Shown here: positions 9,885 through 23,899 of the stretch, piece by piece
How the letters are laid out: each line of letters starts with the position of its first letter
How positions within the stretch are numbered: position 1 is the stretch's first letter
From: Paulownia fortunei
Taxonomy: Eukaryota; Streptophyta; Magnoliopsida; Lamiales; Paulowniaceae
Assembly: GCA_019321725.1 (NCBI GenBank)
Contig: CM033118.1
Coordinates: forward strand, 19,131,815 to 19,195,814
Direction of reading: 5' to 3'
DNA: 64,000 nt
Made by a program: the position numbers and the translations under genes
The notes under the pieces: generated by a model
Database searches by the model: none
Told to the model about the DNA's origin: nothing
What the model saw: the letters and a program-made list of their open reading frames with translations, nothing else

Positions 9885-12800
9885 ATGGCTGGTTCAAGTC
9901 CTGTAGATGATATACTGGATTTCTTGAGAAGGAACAAGTTTACAAAAGCAGAGGCTGCTTTGAGAAGTGAATTGGGCAACAGACCCGACTTAAATGGAAT
10001 TCTTCAAAAGCTTAAGCTCGATGATAAGGAGCTGGGTAGTAGATCAAGTGAAGAGGTAAATGGGGCATTATTATTAGAAGAGGATCAAACAATAAAAAGT
10101 TCTCGGCATACTGGGGAAGGTCTTAAGGATTCAAGTAGTGCTGAGGCTTCTAAGGAGCTAATTGTGAAAGAGGTAGAGTGTGGAACAGGGAGAAATGGGT
10201 CTGAGAGCAAGTGGAAAAGCTGTGGTACTATTGGGGAACAGAGCATGGTCAATGTGAGTGTTGGAACAAGTGATAAGAACTTCACCTACTCCAAGAGTTC
10301 AGATGATACTGTTCTTGATTTATATTCATGGAAATACAGTACAAGCAATGGTCCAGTTCTGTCTTATCAGAATGATGGCGGCAGTGTTAATGAAAATAAC
10401 CTTTTCGGATTCCAGGTTTCCGGTAAGGCAAGGTTGAATTCAGCTGAGGCTCTCGATAGTGGTAAGGTTAATTTGAAATCCGGGGAAGATGTTAGTTTTT
10501 CTGGTGAAAAGAGAATGTCTTGGCCAGTTAGTATTAGTAAGGCTAGTGCAGAACCGAAGCATGAGAGGGGTGAGAAGAGTGAGCTTAAGGAAGTTGATCA
10601 ACTAAGAAAACCAAGTGGTTCATGCTCTAAAGATGACCTTGCTGATAATCTCTGGTCCAGAAGTAATGTATCTGCCTATCCATCTTCAGAGCTTTGGAAA
10701 GACTGTTCGTTCAAAACTGTCTTCCCCTTCTCCGAGGGAGACACTTCAACCAGTTATGATAGTGCTGCTGCCATTGTTGATAAAAAGGAGGGAAAAAGGA
10801 AAACAGAACTCAATGAAATTAGGGCAGCAATAAAGGATCAAGTGGATGAGGTGGGAAGAGCTCTATACTTGCGGAAGACTCAGGGAGGTGAGCCAAAAGG
10901 TTTTGGTGCATTAGATTTTCATCTTGCATCCGAGAACCAAAAGGAAGAGTTGCCAAGGCTACCTCCTGTGAGACTTAAGTCAGAAGACAATTCTTTCAAT
11001 ATTCACTGGGAGGAGAAGTATGAACGTGATGGACCTGGTCCAAAGATCTTGAATGCTGACAATGCACATCTCATAGGGTCATTTCTGGATGTACCTATTG
11101 GCCGAGACATCAATCCTTCAGGTTTGTCCTGAAAACTTAAATATTTTTGCCTATTTTTTTTCTATTTTCAGCACTGTTGGCGATGCAGTGTGTTAAATAT
11201 TTTAATTTCCATCTATATTTATATTTACCATGTAATTTTATGTATCCACTCAATTATATGCATGGTTGACTATTTCTGTTTTGTGTATGGATTGAATAAC
11301 AATTTATGATGAATTCACTGAATGGGTGATGTACAGTGTAGATCATTCTGTCATGTGCTCCGAGAATTCGAGCATGGTCTGTTTTCTTGCACTCTTGAAA
11401 TACCTTTTTTCCCTTTTTTGGTGGACTAGCTTATTATATCTGTAGTGGGAGATATTTCACTTTTTTTTCTCTTGACTGGCTTCTGGAGTGTAGAAGGAAA
11501 AACAGATTAAACAAAGTAATGTCATTTTCTCTGTCCAAAGACCTTGCTATCCCTGGTTTTTGTAACATTAATTCCCAAATCAATTGACAGAGAATTGTTA
11601 AATGTTTTAAACTTCACTTTCCAATTTAATTTCTTTTTTTTTTTTTCCATTTTTGCCCATAAACTTTTCTTTCCGTCTCATACTTAAAAATCGAGATGAT
11701 TGATGAGGTCGAGTGTTCTTTTGTCGCTTTGTTGAAGTTGACCTCTGAACTTACGTATGATTACCTATGTACTTATCATACAAACTGGTATGTGTTTTAT
11801 GGTTTCAATTTGTTGTTTTCTGATCCTGCTCTTTAGCTTTTCAGTTAATCATTATTTTTCATAATGATGATGCATAGGTAAAAGGCCAGCAGGAGGCAGT
11901 TGGCTCTCTGTTAGTCAGGGTATTGCTGAGGATACTTCTGATCTTGTTTCTGGTTTCGCAACTATAGGTGATGGATTGAGTGAATCCATTGACTACCCTA
12001 ATGAGTACTGGGACTCTGATGAATATGAAGATGACGATGATGTTGGCTATATGAGACAACCAATTGAAGATGAGACCTGGTTTCTGGCACATGAAATTGA
12101 TTATCCAAGTGACAATGAAAAGGGGACAGGGCATGGGAGTGTCCCAGATCCTCAAGAAAGGGAACAGAACAAAGATGATGAAGATGATCAATCATTTGCC
12201 GAGGAGGATTCTTACTTATCTGGCGAGCAGTATTTCCAGTCAAAAAGTGTTGATCCAGATGTATCTTCAGATAAACCTGTTCGTTTGTCTGCGACTGAGA
12301 TGTACAGGAGAAACAATGAAAAAGAGGTGATTGGTCAATATGATGGACAGTTAATGGATGATGAGGAGGTGAATTTGATGCGTGCAGAGCCTGTCTGGCA
12401 GGGCTTTGTCACTCAGACCAATGAACTCATTATGCTTGGAAATGGAAAAGTTATGAGCGAATGTGGAAGGCCTCGTCTGGATGATATCTGCATGGATGAT
12501 GATCAACATGGTTCAGTTAGATCTATTGGTGTTGGAATCAACAGTGATGCTGCGGATATAGGCAGTGAAGTAAGAGAAAGTTTGGTTGGAGGTAGTAGTG
12601 AAGGGGACATAGATTACTTTCACGATCGTGATGCTAGTACTGGTGGTTCTAGACACTCACAACATGACTTAGATAAGAATACTGGTGAACGATTTAAGAA
12701 CGACAAAAATAGAACAAGGAGACACAATTCTGATAAATATATAATGAGTAATGATAAAGGTGCATATACACCAGCAAAGAATCACATGGATGGAGGATTC

Positions 12801-15800
12801 TCATTTCCTCCTCCTAGAGATGGACAGTTGGTGCAAACAAGCTCAAGCAAATCTTTGTGGTCAAACAAGGGCAACACTATTGTCAGTGATGAAGCTGATG
12901 ATTGTGTACTGGCTAATGATGACATGCACACATCATGGAGGCGCAAAAGCAGTGACTCTTCACCAGTTAAGAGGTCAAGGGACGAAAAATATGCCAATGC
13001 TGGGGAATCAGCAAATTCTAGTCCCTCATCTCTTTCAAATTATGGCTATATTGAAAGGGAAAATGTAAAGAAAGAAGAGGATGTAAAAGCAGCAGGTGTA
13101 AGAGAAGAAGATCCTGGTGCATCATTAGAAGATGAGGAAGCTGCTGCTGTACAAGAGCAAGTGAAGCAGATCAAAGCACAAGAGGAGGAATTTGAAACCT
13201 TCAATTTGAAGATTGTCCACAGGAAAAACAGGCATGTACCTTTTCATCAAGTGATGACATTACACTATAATAGCACTTGTTATTTAGAATTATGTTTATC
13301 AAGGCAACTCTAATAATGATTTGCTTTGGCAGCGATAGTCTTCATCATGCAGATTGGCTGGTAAACTTGAATTTGATTGGCCTCAAGTTAATACTGGTCT
13401 CTCAGTTGATAGCTTCATTCTGGTTTTTACTTCGACTATTTTTTTATTTTTTTTTTGAATCAATCTTTGGGATGGGAATAATAGATGATGAAGCTATAAT
13501 GTGTAAACTAAGCCCAAACTATATGTAACTTTTTTCCAGAATGACAAAGACCAAAAAGTTTAAACAGAAAACGTGTTTTATAAGGCCCAGCATGTTGGCT
13601 ATGTTAAAAGAATATAAATGTTGTTACTATGAAACCCACATACTGCTTCCCCGGGAGTTCAATTCCCAATCTGCCGCTAGCAGGTGCATATTTAACCAGC
13701 AGTACTCCATGATATACATAGTTTATAGGTTTCAAAATTTACCAGGATATGGAGAAATAAAGTTCATGTGAATGATTTGGATGTATTTAGCAAATACTAC
13801 TAAAGCTTATTTTCCTCTCTCCTGCTGTTGCATCCTTAAGACTTACATCACAAATTACATATCCCAATTAGACTAATTTGTTGTATTTTAAAAAGGCTAA
13901 TATATTATATCATAGATTGAGATGAGGAAGTTTGCTTCTGTAAAGTGGCTGCCGAAGGTATATGCTCGATTACACTTAGGAAATCAGTATTCCACTGAGT
14001 CTATGGATGTCTTTTTCACATTGCTAATGATGATATGCCACATACTAAACTTTTCAGCTTTATCACTTCCAACTGTGAGATTTGTTTCCTTAATCTTGCT
14101 TACGTTTATTGTTCAGGACTGGCTTTGAGGAGGACAAAAATTTCCATGTTGTTTTGAACTCAGTCATCGCTGGCCGCTATCATGTCACTGAGTATCTTGG
14201 ATCAGCTGCATTCAGCAAAGCTATTCAGGCCCATGACCTGCACACTGGTATGGATGTATGCATGAAGATTATAAAGAACAATAAAGATTTTTTTGATCAG
14301 AGCCTTGATGAAATAAAGCTACTCAAGTATGTGAACAAACATGATCCTGCTGACAAGTATCATCTTCTTCGGTTGTACGATTACTTCTATTATCGAGTAA
14401 GTGAGCATTTCTTCAATCACTTTGGCGAATGGGGTTAAACCCAATTGTCCCCCTCGAACTCCCTGACAGATTACATTCACCCCACCCAACTAACAAATGT
14501 GACATTTACTCCCCTATGCTAGTCAATGGATGAAAAATCTGGCGGAGTTAGTCCTCATCCTAATTTACTTGTCCGCCCTTAAAAATTGTGATAAATTGAC
14601 CCTTTTGCCCTAACAATATGCCTTTTATGTGGAATCCCCCAAATTACTCCAAATTGGAAGGAGAATGGATTAGGCAAGTTAAGAAAATGGTTAAGTTCTA
14701 ATATTATATTTAAAGAATTTTTTTTAGGTAAGTAATAATGAGAGTTTTAAGTTTTTTGCCAAAGTTTTTCATTAAATAATAAATTACAAGACCTCAAAAA
14801 GGAATAGATATATTTATACAGGCAAAAATAAATGTTTATATGGAAATGTTTTATGCATTTTCAAAATAATAAAACTATATGAAAATCTATGTTACTGTCA
14901 ATTATTTTTAATATATTTTGGTATTAAAAATAACTCATTTGGATATTTTTAACCAATTAACAATTCAAAAACTATAAACAACCACATTCATTAGCAAAGC
15001 ACTTTGAAATCTGTCTTGTGCTTTGTTAACTTTACTTAGTTATATTTCGTATCAAAGTGAAATATCTTGTTTTTTTTTTAAGCTTAATAGTGAAATATAT
15101 TAAAGATAATAAATGATTCATGCATTTCATATAATTCTATTACAAATGCATGTATATATAGTGCCCCGATATTCTAATCATAAGAGGTGTGCCACATCAG
15201 CAACACAAATGGAAAAGCTAAAGGCTGTTTGAGATCAGGGAGGAAAGTGTCACATTTATTAGCATAGGGGGAAAAATGTCACCTTTTTTGAGTACTCAAT
15301 TGTTGATTTTGTTTTCTTATTAGCATTTATCTAAATTACTGGACAGATTTATCAATAAAGCAGTTGTAATGTGCTAATTTTCTCTTCTTGTCTTTTTTAA
15401 ATATGTACATAAGCAATTTTAAGGGGATTGGAAACTACTATCGTTTCCATCATTTACTGCATTATGTGACTTGATTTTCTCTTTGACTCCTTGAACCTTC
15501 TTCATACATTTTTTCACTGATTTTACCTTTTTAAATAAGAAGCACTGCAGAAAGTACGAGAGATATTTAAAAAAGTTTTAGGTAGTGTTTGGTTCGGTTT
15601 ACAGGGCATGGATGCAACCGGGCCCAAGGCTACACTTGATTGTTTGGTCATTCAATATCGAAGGAGAAGTTGGTTGACGTGTATTCAAATTTGTTGCCAA
15701 AAATCTGTAACAATCCATCAGGTGTACAATTTTAGTACTTAAATGCGTTTAGCAGAGTTAATGTAACACAGGCAATAGAGGAACCTTTTTTTTTTTAATT

Positions 15801-18800
15801 ACCTTGAGACCTTGGCTGATGTTAAGCCTCAGATTTCATGCTGCATAGTTTTAGACCATATTATATCCAACCGTCGTATTGAACTAGGGGCTGAATTTGT
15901 AAGTAAAACATACAAAAGAATGGAATTTTCTTGGAGTTTTGGAGTTCAGCTTAAATTTATCAAAGAACTTGAGCTTGTATGATAAGTGCATGCCTTTCTG
16001 TAACACCAAGCAGACAGTGGTTATTTTTGGAACTTGAAGATATATATCTTCTTCATGTAGAAACAATGCTCTGATTTCTATGTACGCTCCTGATACAAGT
16101 CCCTACAGTCACAAGGTGTGGTTCTTGTTTTGCATGGATGCATATATTCTTGTCTATAATCAATGCAATCAATGTTTGGTGTGTGAAAATTGGCTACTTT
16201 TGACCTTTATTGTTATATGCAGGAGCATTTGTTGATTGTATGTGAATTGCTTAAAGCAAACTTGTATGAGTTCCATAAATTTAACAGAGAATCTGGAGGA
16301 GAAGTCTACTTTACGATGCCAAGACTGCAGGTTCGAGAAATAATTGTCTTGGTTTGCTTAAATCTCATTACAGTATCCGTTGCTGACTTACTGTTTGGAT
16401 TGGGCAGTCTATTACTATTCAGTGCTTGGAAGCGCTTCAATTTTTACACAGTCTTGGCCTCATACATTGTGATCTGAAGCCTGAGAATATATTGGTGAAA
16501 AGTTACAGTAGGTGTGAGGTGAAGGTCATTGATCTGGGAAGTAGTTGCTTTGAAACAGATCATCTTTGTTCTTATGTTCAATCTAGGTCATACCGTGCAC
16601 CAGAAGTTATTTTGGGACTTCCATATGACAAAAAGATTGATATTTGGTCGCTTGGTTGCATCTTGGCTGAACTTTGCACAGGCAATGTAAGTTCTTCCAA
16701 TTCATAGTTCTCTAGCATTCTTTTCCCTTATGATTTTGAAATTACAAATCCGTTAATTTTTTGTTTCTTTTCATAGATTTAGATTTATGTGTATTCTTCT
16801 CTTTTCTCTCTTCACCTCCCCTTCTGTACTTGGACTACATTTCAAAATATTGTTTGATGCCGTTGATGAGAAGCTACTTCTCCATTTATTCTGTACTATT
16901 ACCAGCAATGTTAGTGGCGTCATCAGTTACTCCAAAGTCTTTTGGAGAAAATGCTTTTCACTCCACTAGGTTCCTATTGTAGGAAAATGTGGTAACTCTA
17001 GTAGGGTGCACCGCAAAAGAGCTGGGCTAATTATTAGCTATTTTGAGCTGTGTGGTGTTGGATTCAGCCTGGCCCAACAACACTTCTAAACTCAACAGTT
17101 GATGAAGCCAAACTCAATGTGATATATATCTTAGCAGCCTGGACCAAGAAGATATATGTTCTTGTTTTTTTTGTTTTTTGTTTTTGTTTTTTTTTGTTTT
17201 TAGGATTGGTGTAGTATGTATGATTTAGAGCCGGAAGGCTGGATTAGGCTTCATTATACCTGTTGTCCATTTGATGTCAAAATCATACTTATGGCTGCGG
17301 ACGTCTCTCTCTCCTTTTTTTTTTTAGAAGCAATGTGGTTCTCTGCTCCTTGTCTCATGTTTGTCTCTTAGTGACTTTCAATAGTTTGTTTATTTTTTCT
17401 TTATTACCTTTGAAACTCCAAGTAAAAAGCTATGTTATCTATATAGGTGCTCTTTCAAAATGATTCTCCTGCCACTTTACTTGCTCGAGTAATTGGAATC
17501 GTAGGCCCACTTGAGCAAGAGATGCTTGCTAAAGGACGAGATACATACAAATATTTCACCAAAAATCACATGCTTTATGAAAGGAACCAGGTAACCTTTA
17601 TCTGTTTCTGTCCCATATTTTCTTTTTATTCAATCCACACACAATAGCTATCATGCTAAGAATGAGCATTTAGTAACATTAGGGCTTGTGGGTATATTGA
17701 ACATTTATTTGTTCTGACTGCATGCTAAATTTCTTATTTTCATTCTTTTCTATGTTTATTACATACTTTGCATTCTTAATTTCTTTGGTGACACCCATCC
17801 TCCCCCCGCCCCCCCCACAACACCCACCCACACACGTCTTTTTTCTTTTGATATTGTTTGGGCGGGGGTGGGATTTAGAGCTTGAAATGTGTCTTTTATG
17901 CAAACCAATCTGTTGCAAACACTGCACTGCAATGAGTTTCTTTATCAGTTACTCATCAGATGACCTCAAATGAGAAATGGTACCTCTCCAAGTGTGGATG
18001 GTCCCATTTTCAGAGTTTTGTGCATGTACATTTGCTCAAGTATGGTTCGCTACTTGAAATAATCCAGCATATGAATAAATTAGCTAATGAGGAAGTTTGA
18101 TAATCATGCAACCACAAAAAAATAAAAAAAGTAAAAAATAAAAAAAGATTGTATGCATGAATAGTGTATTAGCTGAAGTTTGGTGCAACATGGTTGATTT
18201 ATTGATTAAGAACTGATGACATAGATTGTTGTTAGTATTGAAAAGATTACTTTCATTTTTGAAAAGGAAACAAACTGAGGATGACGTCAATTAATGGGTG
18301 GAGTTAGTGGTCGATTAGAATTCATGAACAACATGCTTTAAGTGGGAAAATATTTATATATGAGTGAGTTACTGTGGAGGTGCATGCTTTAAGTGGGAAA
18401 ACAAATTTGTATTTTCATGTTTGGCAACCCTTGATTGGTGACATTAACTAGAGAGGAGTGGGGGAAAGAAATTGTGTAGGCGTGCATGTACTATCCAATT
18501 ACTTGTATCCTTTCTTTCATTTATCAAACTTAATTAAAAGATGAGCTATGCAATTATCATTAATGTTAATAACTAGCCCAGCCTTACATACTGGTAAATT
18601 ATTAGCTAGGTATAGTGGATATCATGTCAAGGTCTATATGAAATTCAACGTCATAATACAGACAAACTTGACATCTCAAAAAGTAGAATGTAGGGCAGTC
18701 AATCTGCATTCGATTAAAAAGTTACAGCGGAAAGGAATATGAACTTTATTTTCACAGAGACTCCAATAGTCTGAAGAGCTTTATTTGATCACAGACAGTT

Positions 18801-19392
18801 TAGGAAAGTAAGAGAACTGGAACTAATCAAGGCTTATTTGATCAGAGACAATTTAATGGGGAAGAAAAAGGAAGGAATCTGAGTCTTATATGCTTTGGTC
18901 TGAATATACTTTTGTTCCTGGAGGAAACATGATGAGGACAAAGAAGATTGGTGGACTTCCCTCAAATTTTTGTTTAGGCTAGTTTTTCCTTGCCCAATCA
19001 ATATGCCTTGTCCCCAGTTTGTCTTTAGATGTGGTTTAACTTGAACGATGATATGATGGGTTCCCCAGAAATACAGAAAGCAGGTTTCTGTACTTTGATA
19101 AGCCGCCCAAATTGTCTGTTAGTCTATGATTGAATGCATAAACCATCAATCATTGGGTCCTCTTTTTCACCATCATACATATAATCTCTTGTGTCTTCCT
19201 CAGGATACTAACAGACTGGAATATTTGATACCCAAAAAGTCATCCTTTAGACATCGGTTGCCAATGGGAGACCAAGGCTTCATTGACTTTGTTGCTCATC
19301 TGCTAGAAATTAACCCAAAGAAGCGGCCTTCTGCATCAGAGGCTTTAAAACATCCATGGTTACAGTATCCTTATGAACCAATATCATCCTGA
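9885..19392 (+). CDS. DYRKP: Plant-clade DYRK dual-specificity protein kinase with LisH motif
   Basis: Seven coding exons: 9885-11121, 11878-13231, 14117-14396, 16223-16330, 16408-16686, 17447-17590 and 19204-19392, giving 1196 aa in one frame, close to the roughly 1170 aa of Arabidopsis relatives. Residues about 5-40 are a LisH motif ([20 protein letters not shown]) for dimerisation. Residues 40-860 are acidic, Ser-rich and low-complexity. The kinase domain spans about 885-1188: ATP lysine K914 (VCMKII), catalytic loop HCDLKPEN with D1015, DLG (not DFG) at 1035-1037, and the DYRK-type [12 protein letters not shown] with Y1049 at the usual autophosphorylated tyrosine. The glycine loop (LGSAAFSKA) keeps one glycine, as I recall for this plant clade. 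DYRKs autophosphorylate that tyrosine during folding and then act on Ser/Thr; the substrates here are unknown. Intron 2 uses a GC donor, and intron 3 (1.8 kb) contains an inverted-repeat insertion. The last intron (17591-19203) shows nothing recognisable. Confidence 0.93.
13232..14116 (+). other. GC-AG intron of the kinase gene
   Basis: The exon ends AAAAACAG and the intron begins GCATGTACC; it ends TTGTTCAG before GACTGGC. Only this junction keeps the conserved run from HRKNR into TGFEEDKNF. The nearby GTACCT at 13236 would put a TGA in frame four codons into the next exon. Positions +4 to +6 (TGT) are close to the donor consensus. Confidence 0.8.
14442..15302. mobile_element. 0.86-kb inverted-repeat element in kinase intron 3
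   Basis: CAATTG occurs at both edges. An inverted block GTGACATTTACTCCCCTATG at 14499 onward matches the reverse complement of 15260-15282 at 20 of 23 positions; further partial repeats of the AAATGTGACA motif lie inside each end. The interior is AT-rich without coding capacity. I infer a non-autonomous DNA transposon; it does not disturb the splice sites. No clear target-site duplication was identified. Confidence 0.65.
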
Positions 19393-22168
19393 AGAACATA
19401 AGGTTCCTTGATGGATTATCACTCATGAAGGTGGCTCGCAGCTCAGATATGAGTGCATTTACGGGATCGGTGGAAAACTCCCCCCAACTCTGGCATGCCC
19501 ATCAATTAGCAGATCGATCACCAATGGGATTGTAATTTCCAAGTGCCTTCCCAATTGGAAGGTGTGGTTGGTTTTAAAGATGAAGATCGAATCTTCCTTT
19601 ACCCACCGCCAAGTTGTACTCTGATCTATCACAACTGAAATGTAATCTTTCACGCAGTATGTATCGGTAGGATTTTCTGTTTTTCTTTCACTCTTGTTGT
19701 ACATGATGTGTGATAATTCTTTTAGGTTATTTTAGTTATAATAGCTTGTGAAAGTAGCTGCTTATCCAATTTTGATTGGCTTGGGACTCTGAATTGTATT
19801 TGCAAGAATCAAAGCTCGGAGAAAAATGTCTTGCTGAATTTGGTCAATCCAGTGCTACAAATTCACCTCTGATGAACTATGGAATTTGAAATTTTAAACC
19901 CTTTCCTGCACCTTCAAATGGGAAAAGTCACCTTAATTTTACATATGATTGCTGAATCATATTTGAGCTTTTTACTCATTTTAGTCCTTTCAATTTATTC
20001 CCAGAAGGGAACATTCAAGAGATCTATCTTGTTTCAGATATTGAAACATTCGTCTTCACAGCTTATAAAAGAGAAATTTTGGAAGGTTTTGGTATGATGG
20101 TAAAAATGGGTGGAAAGTGAAGGGTTTTAATTTATATTTGAATGCTTTGATTACATTTTAGATCTCAAGTGTAGTAGATAAAATATGAAAAGGAAAAGTG
20201 ACATCGATAAAAAATTGCTCATATTGATTAGGGGCTGTGCGGTGGAGGTTTAGATCGGGTTTGTTTGGATTTGAGATCTGAACTACTGATGTTTTCAAGG
20301 ATTATCAATTTTAAAATTCGTTTAAAACAGGATGAGTTTGTGGCGGTTTAAGTTTGATCTGAACACATTGCCATTCCTAATATTAATTGATCTGTTATGT
20401 TTAGTTGAGGTGAAACGTACAGGTATAGGAGGATAAAAAATATTGTAGGTATATAATTACAAATGGGGTATTGTTATCTATGCAAGAAATGTGATTATTG
20501 ATGAAATGTTTGTTGTTTAAGAAACTATTTTGTGCATTTTAGATTTTTGGTCAAAATTAGATGTGAAAATTCCCTCACCTTGAAGATCTTTTAGTAGACT
20601 ATATACAATCAAAATTTAACCTTTATACTTGAGCCTATAAAGTAATGCCCATTTCATGGCAAGTTTTTTTTTTTTTGTGGAATTCTTGGATAGACAGTTC
20701 TAGGTGGGCCCTGTTACATAGTTTCGGGTACTGCTGTGTAATTAAATAATTCAATTATAACTACCTTATTTTATCTAATTCTTATTGATTGTTTCATGAG
20801 TTAATACCAACCCTTTTTTTGGTATTATGAAAATTCAATTATATTCAACTTCAACCATGCTTCAACTGTGGATCTTTGATGAGGAACTTTATGATACTGC
20901 ATAAATAAGTTAATCCTATGTGGTAAGTATGCATTTACAACCAAGATAGTAGCTATATTTGGACTTTAGTAGTAAGAATCGTATTAGAGAGTATATTGTT
21001 ATCTTCAAAATATATAAGAAATTACTCAAAATTTCTTAAAATAAATTTAATATCTAAAAATTCCATGAAATTGTTTTCCAATCCAAAAAAATTATTCTAC
21101 CAACTTTTCATTCTGAAAAACCTAACCATTGACTTTTAGTTTCATTCTTATTTTTGGATGAAATTTGCCTTGAACTTCTTACTTTAAACAAAATTTGTTT
21201 GTTGATTATGCAATGTGAAAATTAGTTTTCTTTTAACAATACTCATTTATATGTAGTAAAAACTTTTACAAAACTTAGTTTATGAACTGTGAAAATTTAA
21301 TTTTCTTTTTAGTTCATTCAACTTTCAAACTTAAAATTGTCTCTATAACTTATATATGTAAAAAATCAAGAAAATATTTTTCTCCAATAAAATTAATTTA
21401 TTACAAATTTAATTTTTGAAATGAAAAGTTGATGGGATAATTTTTCTTGGATTTAAAAATTTGTTGGGCTTTTTTTGGATATAAAAACTGATGTTCTTCT
21501 ATTTGAAAACAAATAGGGTTTTAAAACTAGAAATTTGTAATAAAACTAAAATATTTTTTTAATTAAGTAGTCATAAATTAGATTACAAGATGACATGCAA
21601 CTTAGCATAATGCTGCCATAATTTAAGTATCTCCTGAAAATTTAAAGACATGTTAGAAGCTTATGCTGTCAACTCGATTTTTTTATTGATTAAAAAAAAA
21701 AACTCGAAATTTGAGGCAACCAGTGAATAGAGCTATTTGAGAAATTATTTATTTATGAAAAAAAGAAAATATTGCTAATCCAATAAACCTCTATAATCTA
21801 CACAAAAGTGACATGCATGCATAGGAAACAATGAACTTGTGCCATTGAAATCATCAATCTTTGCTCCACATAAGAGCTCATAATCATGCATGGAATTAAT
21901 ATCAATAAATTCATAATCAACAGTTTCCACTTTTTTCATTTCCTGATAATATATATCAATAAAAATATTTCATTTTTTTCCCTTTTCTCCATTCAATATT
22001 TGAGTACATAATTAACCTGCATGCATGCATATATGTATCTATACCTGTTTATCTATGTATGCATCCAAAAGCATTCTGCTGATGCATATGTGCAAGAGGA
22101 TCCCATGCATATATATAGTCAGAGGAAAACTAGTTAATCATCATCATGAGGAAAGTCAGAACAGTGAA
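19393..22168. other. Convergent spacer between kinase and MYB genes
   Basis: The first 300-400 bases are presumably the kinase 3' UTR. The rest is AT-rich with poly-T tracts. Apart from one repeat copy at 20226-20388 I see no gene. Both neighbouring genes end here (tail to tail). Confidence 0.6.
20226..20388 (-). repeat. Diverged, shortened copy of dispersed repeat R1
   Basis: Read on the minus strand it starts AGGAATGGCAATGTG and continues through TCAGATC, AAACTTAAACC and AAACCCGATCTAAACC, resembling the ends of the copy at 8433-8806. The AT-rich centre is mostly missing. Assignment rests on short matches only. Confidence 0.4.
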
Positions 22169-23608
22169 TCAAGAAGAGTGACCTCCCACTGATAAGAAAT
22201 CTATAAATTGTAGAGCAGCAGAAGCCTTGGTTTGATTAATATGCTGATAAACAGCTTCTTGCTCAACTTCTTCTTCTTCTTCTTCTTCATTATCTTTCCT
22301 AATTGCATAGTCTATCACTTCACTTCTGTTTGAATCTGTGTTCACTTGGAGAAAGTCATAGAACTCCACTGCTTTCCTACTTCTTTCTGCATTTCATCAA
22401 TGAAAAAGTTATGCAAAAATAGATTAAATAAATGTAGAAGTGTAGAACAATTGTATCAAGTGCTGATCAAAGAAAAGGACTAAATGATTTTATTTATCGT
22501 CGTAACTTAATTAAATTACCTTTATCCATATTGGGATGATGAATCAGTTTATCAGATTGAGGCCCCTTCCAATGTGGGAGATGATAATTATATATTCTTT
22601 GAGGAAATTTCTCAACAAGAGGGCTAATTAAGCTTAAATTATTTCCACTGCAAACTGCTGATGAGGTGGTATTATCATGCTTTGATGAGGATGATTCTTG
22701 CTCATTCCTGATCAAGGTTTTCGAAGCTCGTTTGGCGTAGATTTTCGATCTTTCTCTGCATTTTCGAGCCATGATAACATGCCAGTGATTCTTGACAGCA
22801 TTATCAGTCCGTCCTGGAAAGTGCCTGGCAATTATAGCCCACCGGTTGCCGTGAATCCGGTGACAAGCTAGAAGCCGCTCTTCTTCCTCCTCTGTGAAAG
22901 GGCTGCGGTTGATTCTTGGATCCAACTGATTGAACCATCTCAGCCTACAACTCTTCCCTGCCAACATGTGTATGAACTATTTTATTAGTAAATTAGTTTT
23001 ATTTGAATTTTAAAATATAATTAACAGGCTAATTAATTATGACTCTATCATTTCCTTTCGTGAATTCAAATTTTTTTTTTTTTTTAAATTGATTGCTGTT
23101 GTTTCAAGCTAATCAGGTTCATATATATATATATATATATATATACTACTGTTGAAAGAGTAGTTTCATTTCTTCTATGTGAGAAAAGAATTAAGATTTA
23201 ATAATATGAAAAATACAGGGTTTTGTACTTGATCCAATTAAGGGTCTGAAATTGTGGTAGCTCAAGAATAACAGCAATATATTATGCATATTACCATTAT
23301 AAGTATAACTTTTGGTCATCAAAGACCCTAAAAAACTTGCATGTAACAGAAGTTTTTGTTCTTCATCCCATGATACCCTTTTGTGTGTGTGTGTGAGAGA
23401 GAGACAGAGAGATGAAGTGACTTATGTACATATATTGTAGTGGGAAGATACATATCCATGAAGTTTTCATATATATATATATATATATATCACCTGATCT
23501 ACCATGTAGGTTTTGAGCTATGGCATTCCAGTTATGAGGCCCATATCTTTCAACTAATTCTCGCAGCTTCTCATCCTCTGCCGGCCTCCAATGGCCTCTA
23601 CTGCACAT
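22169..23608 (-). CDS. MYB52/54: R2R3-MYB transcription factor, MYB52/54 type
   Basis: Three exons on the minus strand: 23608-23494, 22957-22520 and 22386-22169, giving 256 aa (Arabidopsis MYB52/54 are about 245). R2 covers residues 4-54 (W7, W27, W46) and R3 about 56-105 (F59 in place of the first Trp, W78, W97), with intron 1 inside the third helix of R2 at GRSG, a position typical of R2R3-MYBs. The string [20 protein letters not shown] and [10 protein letters not shown] place it in the subgroup of MYB52, MYB54, MYB56 and LOF1. MYB52/54 act in secondary-wall and polysaccharide-modification programmes in Arabidopsis; that role is inferred here. The C-terminal region has a glutamate run encoded by a GAA microsatellite (about 22267-22288) and ends in [12 protein letters not shown]. 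An in-frame TAG 12 bases upstream supports this start. No frameshift seen. Confidence 0.93.
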
Positions 23609-23891
23609 CTGATCTAGCTATCGATCCACAACAAACAATCCAAACTATATATCTATATCTATCTATGAGTCTGATTAAACAAACCCTAACTCCAAGAATT
23701 CTCCTGCTTCTTCTTCCTTTCCTTCAAACTGTTCAGATCGATCAAAACTTTGCAAAACCAACGCCACAGAGGAAGTATATATATAGACAGATATACAGAC
23801 AGGTAGTTCAAGATGAAGAAAAAGATATATATGGGGAGGTAGAGAAGAAGATCAGGTAGAAGGGAAAAAACAAGAAAAAATTTACATATAC

Positions 23892-23899
23892 ATATATAA
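23892..23899 (-). promoter_or_regulatory. Candidate TATA box of the MYB gene
   Basis: On the minus strand the sequence reads CTTATATATG about 285 bases upstream of the ATG. Other TATATATA runs (23776-23782 and 23829-23833) are closer, so the choice is uncertain. Confidence 0.3.

Noticed and set aside
13640..13690. B-box-like GAGTTCAATTCCC in kinase intron 2, possible tRNA or SINE
   Set aside because: No matching A box at the right distance and no cloverleaf arms; at most a very old SINE remnant.
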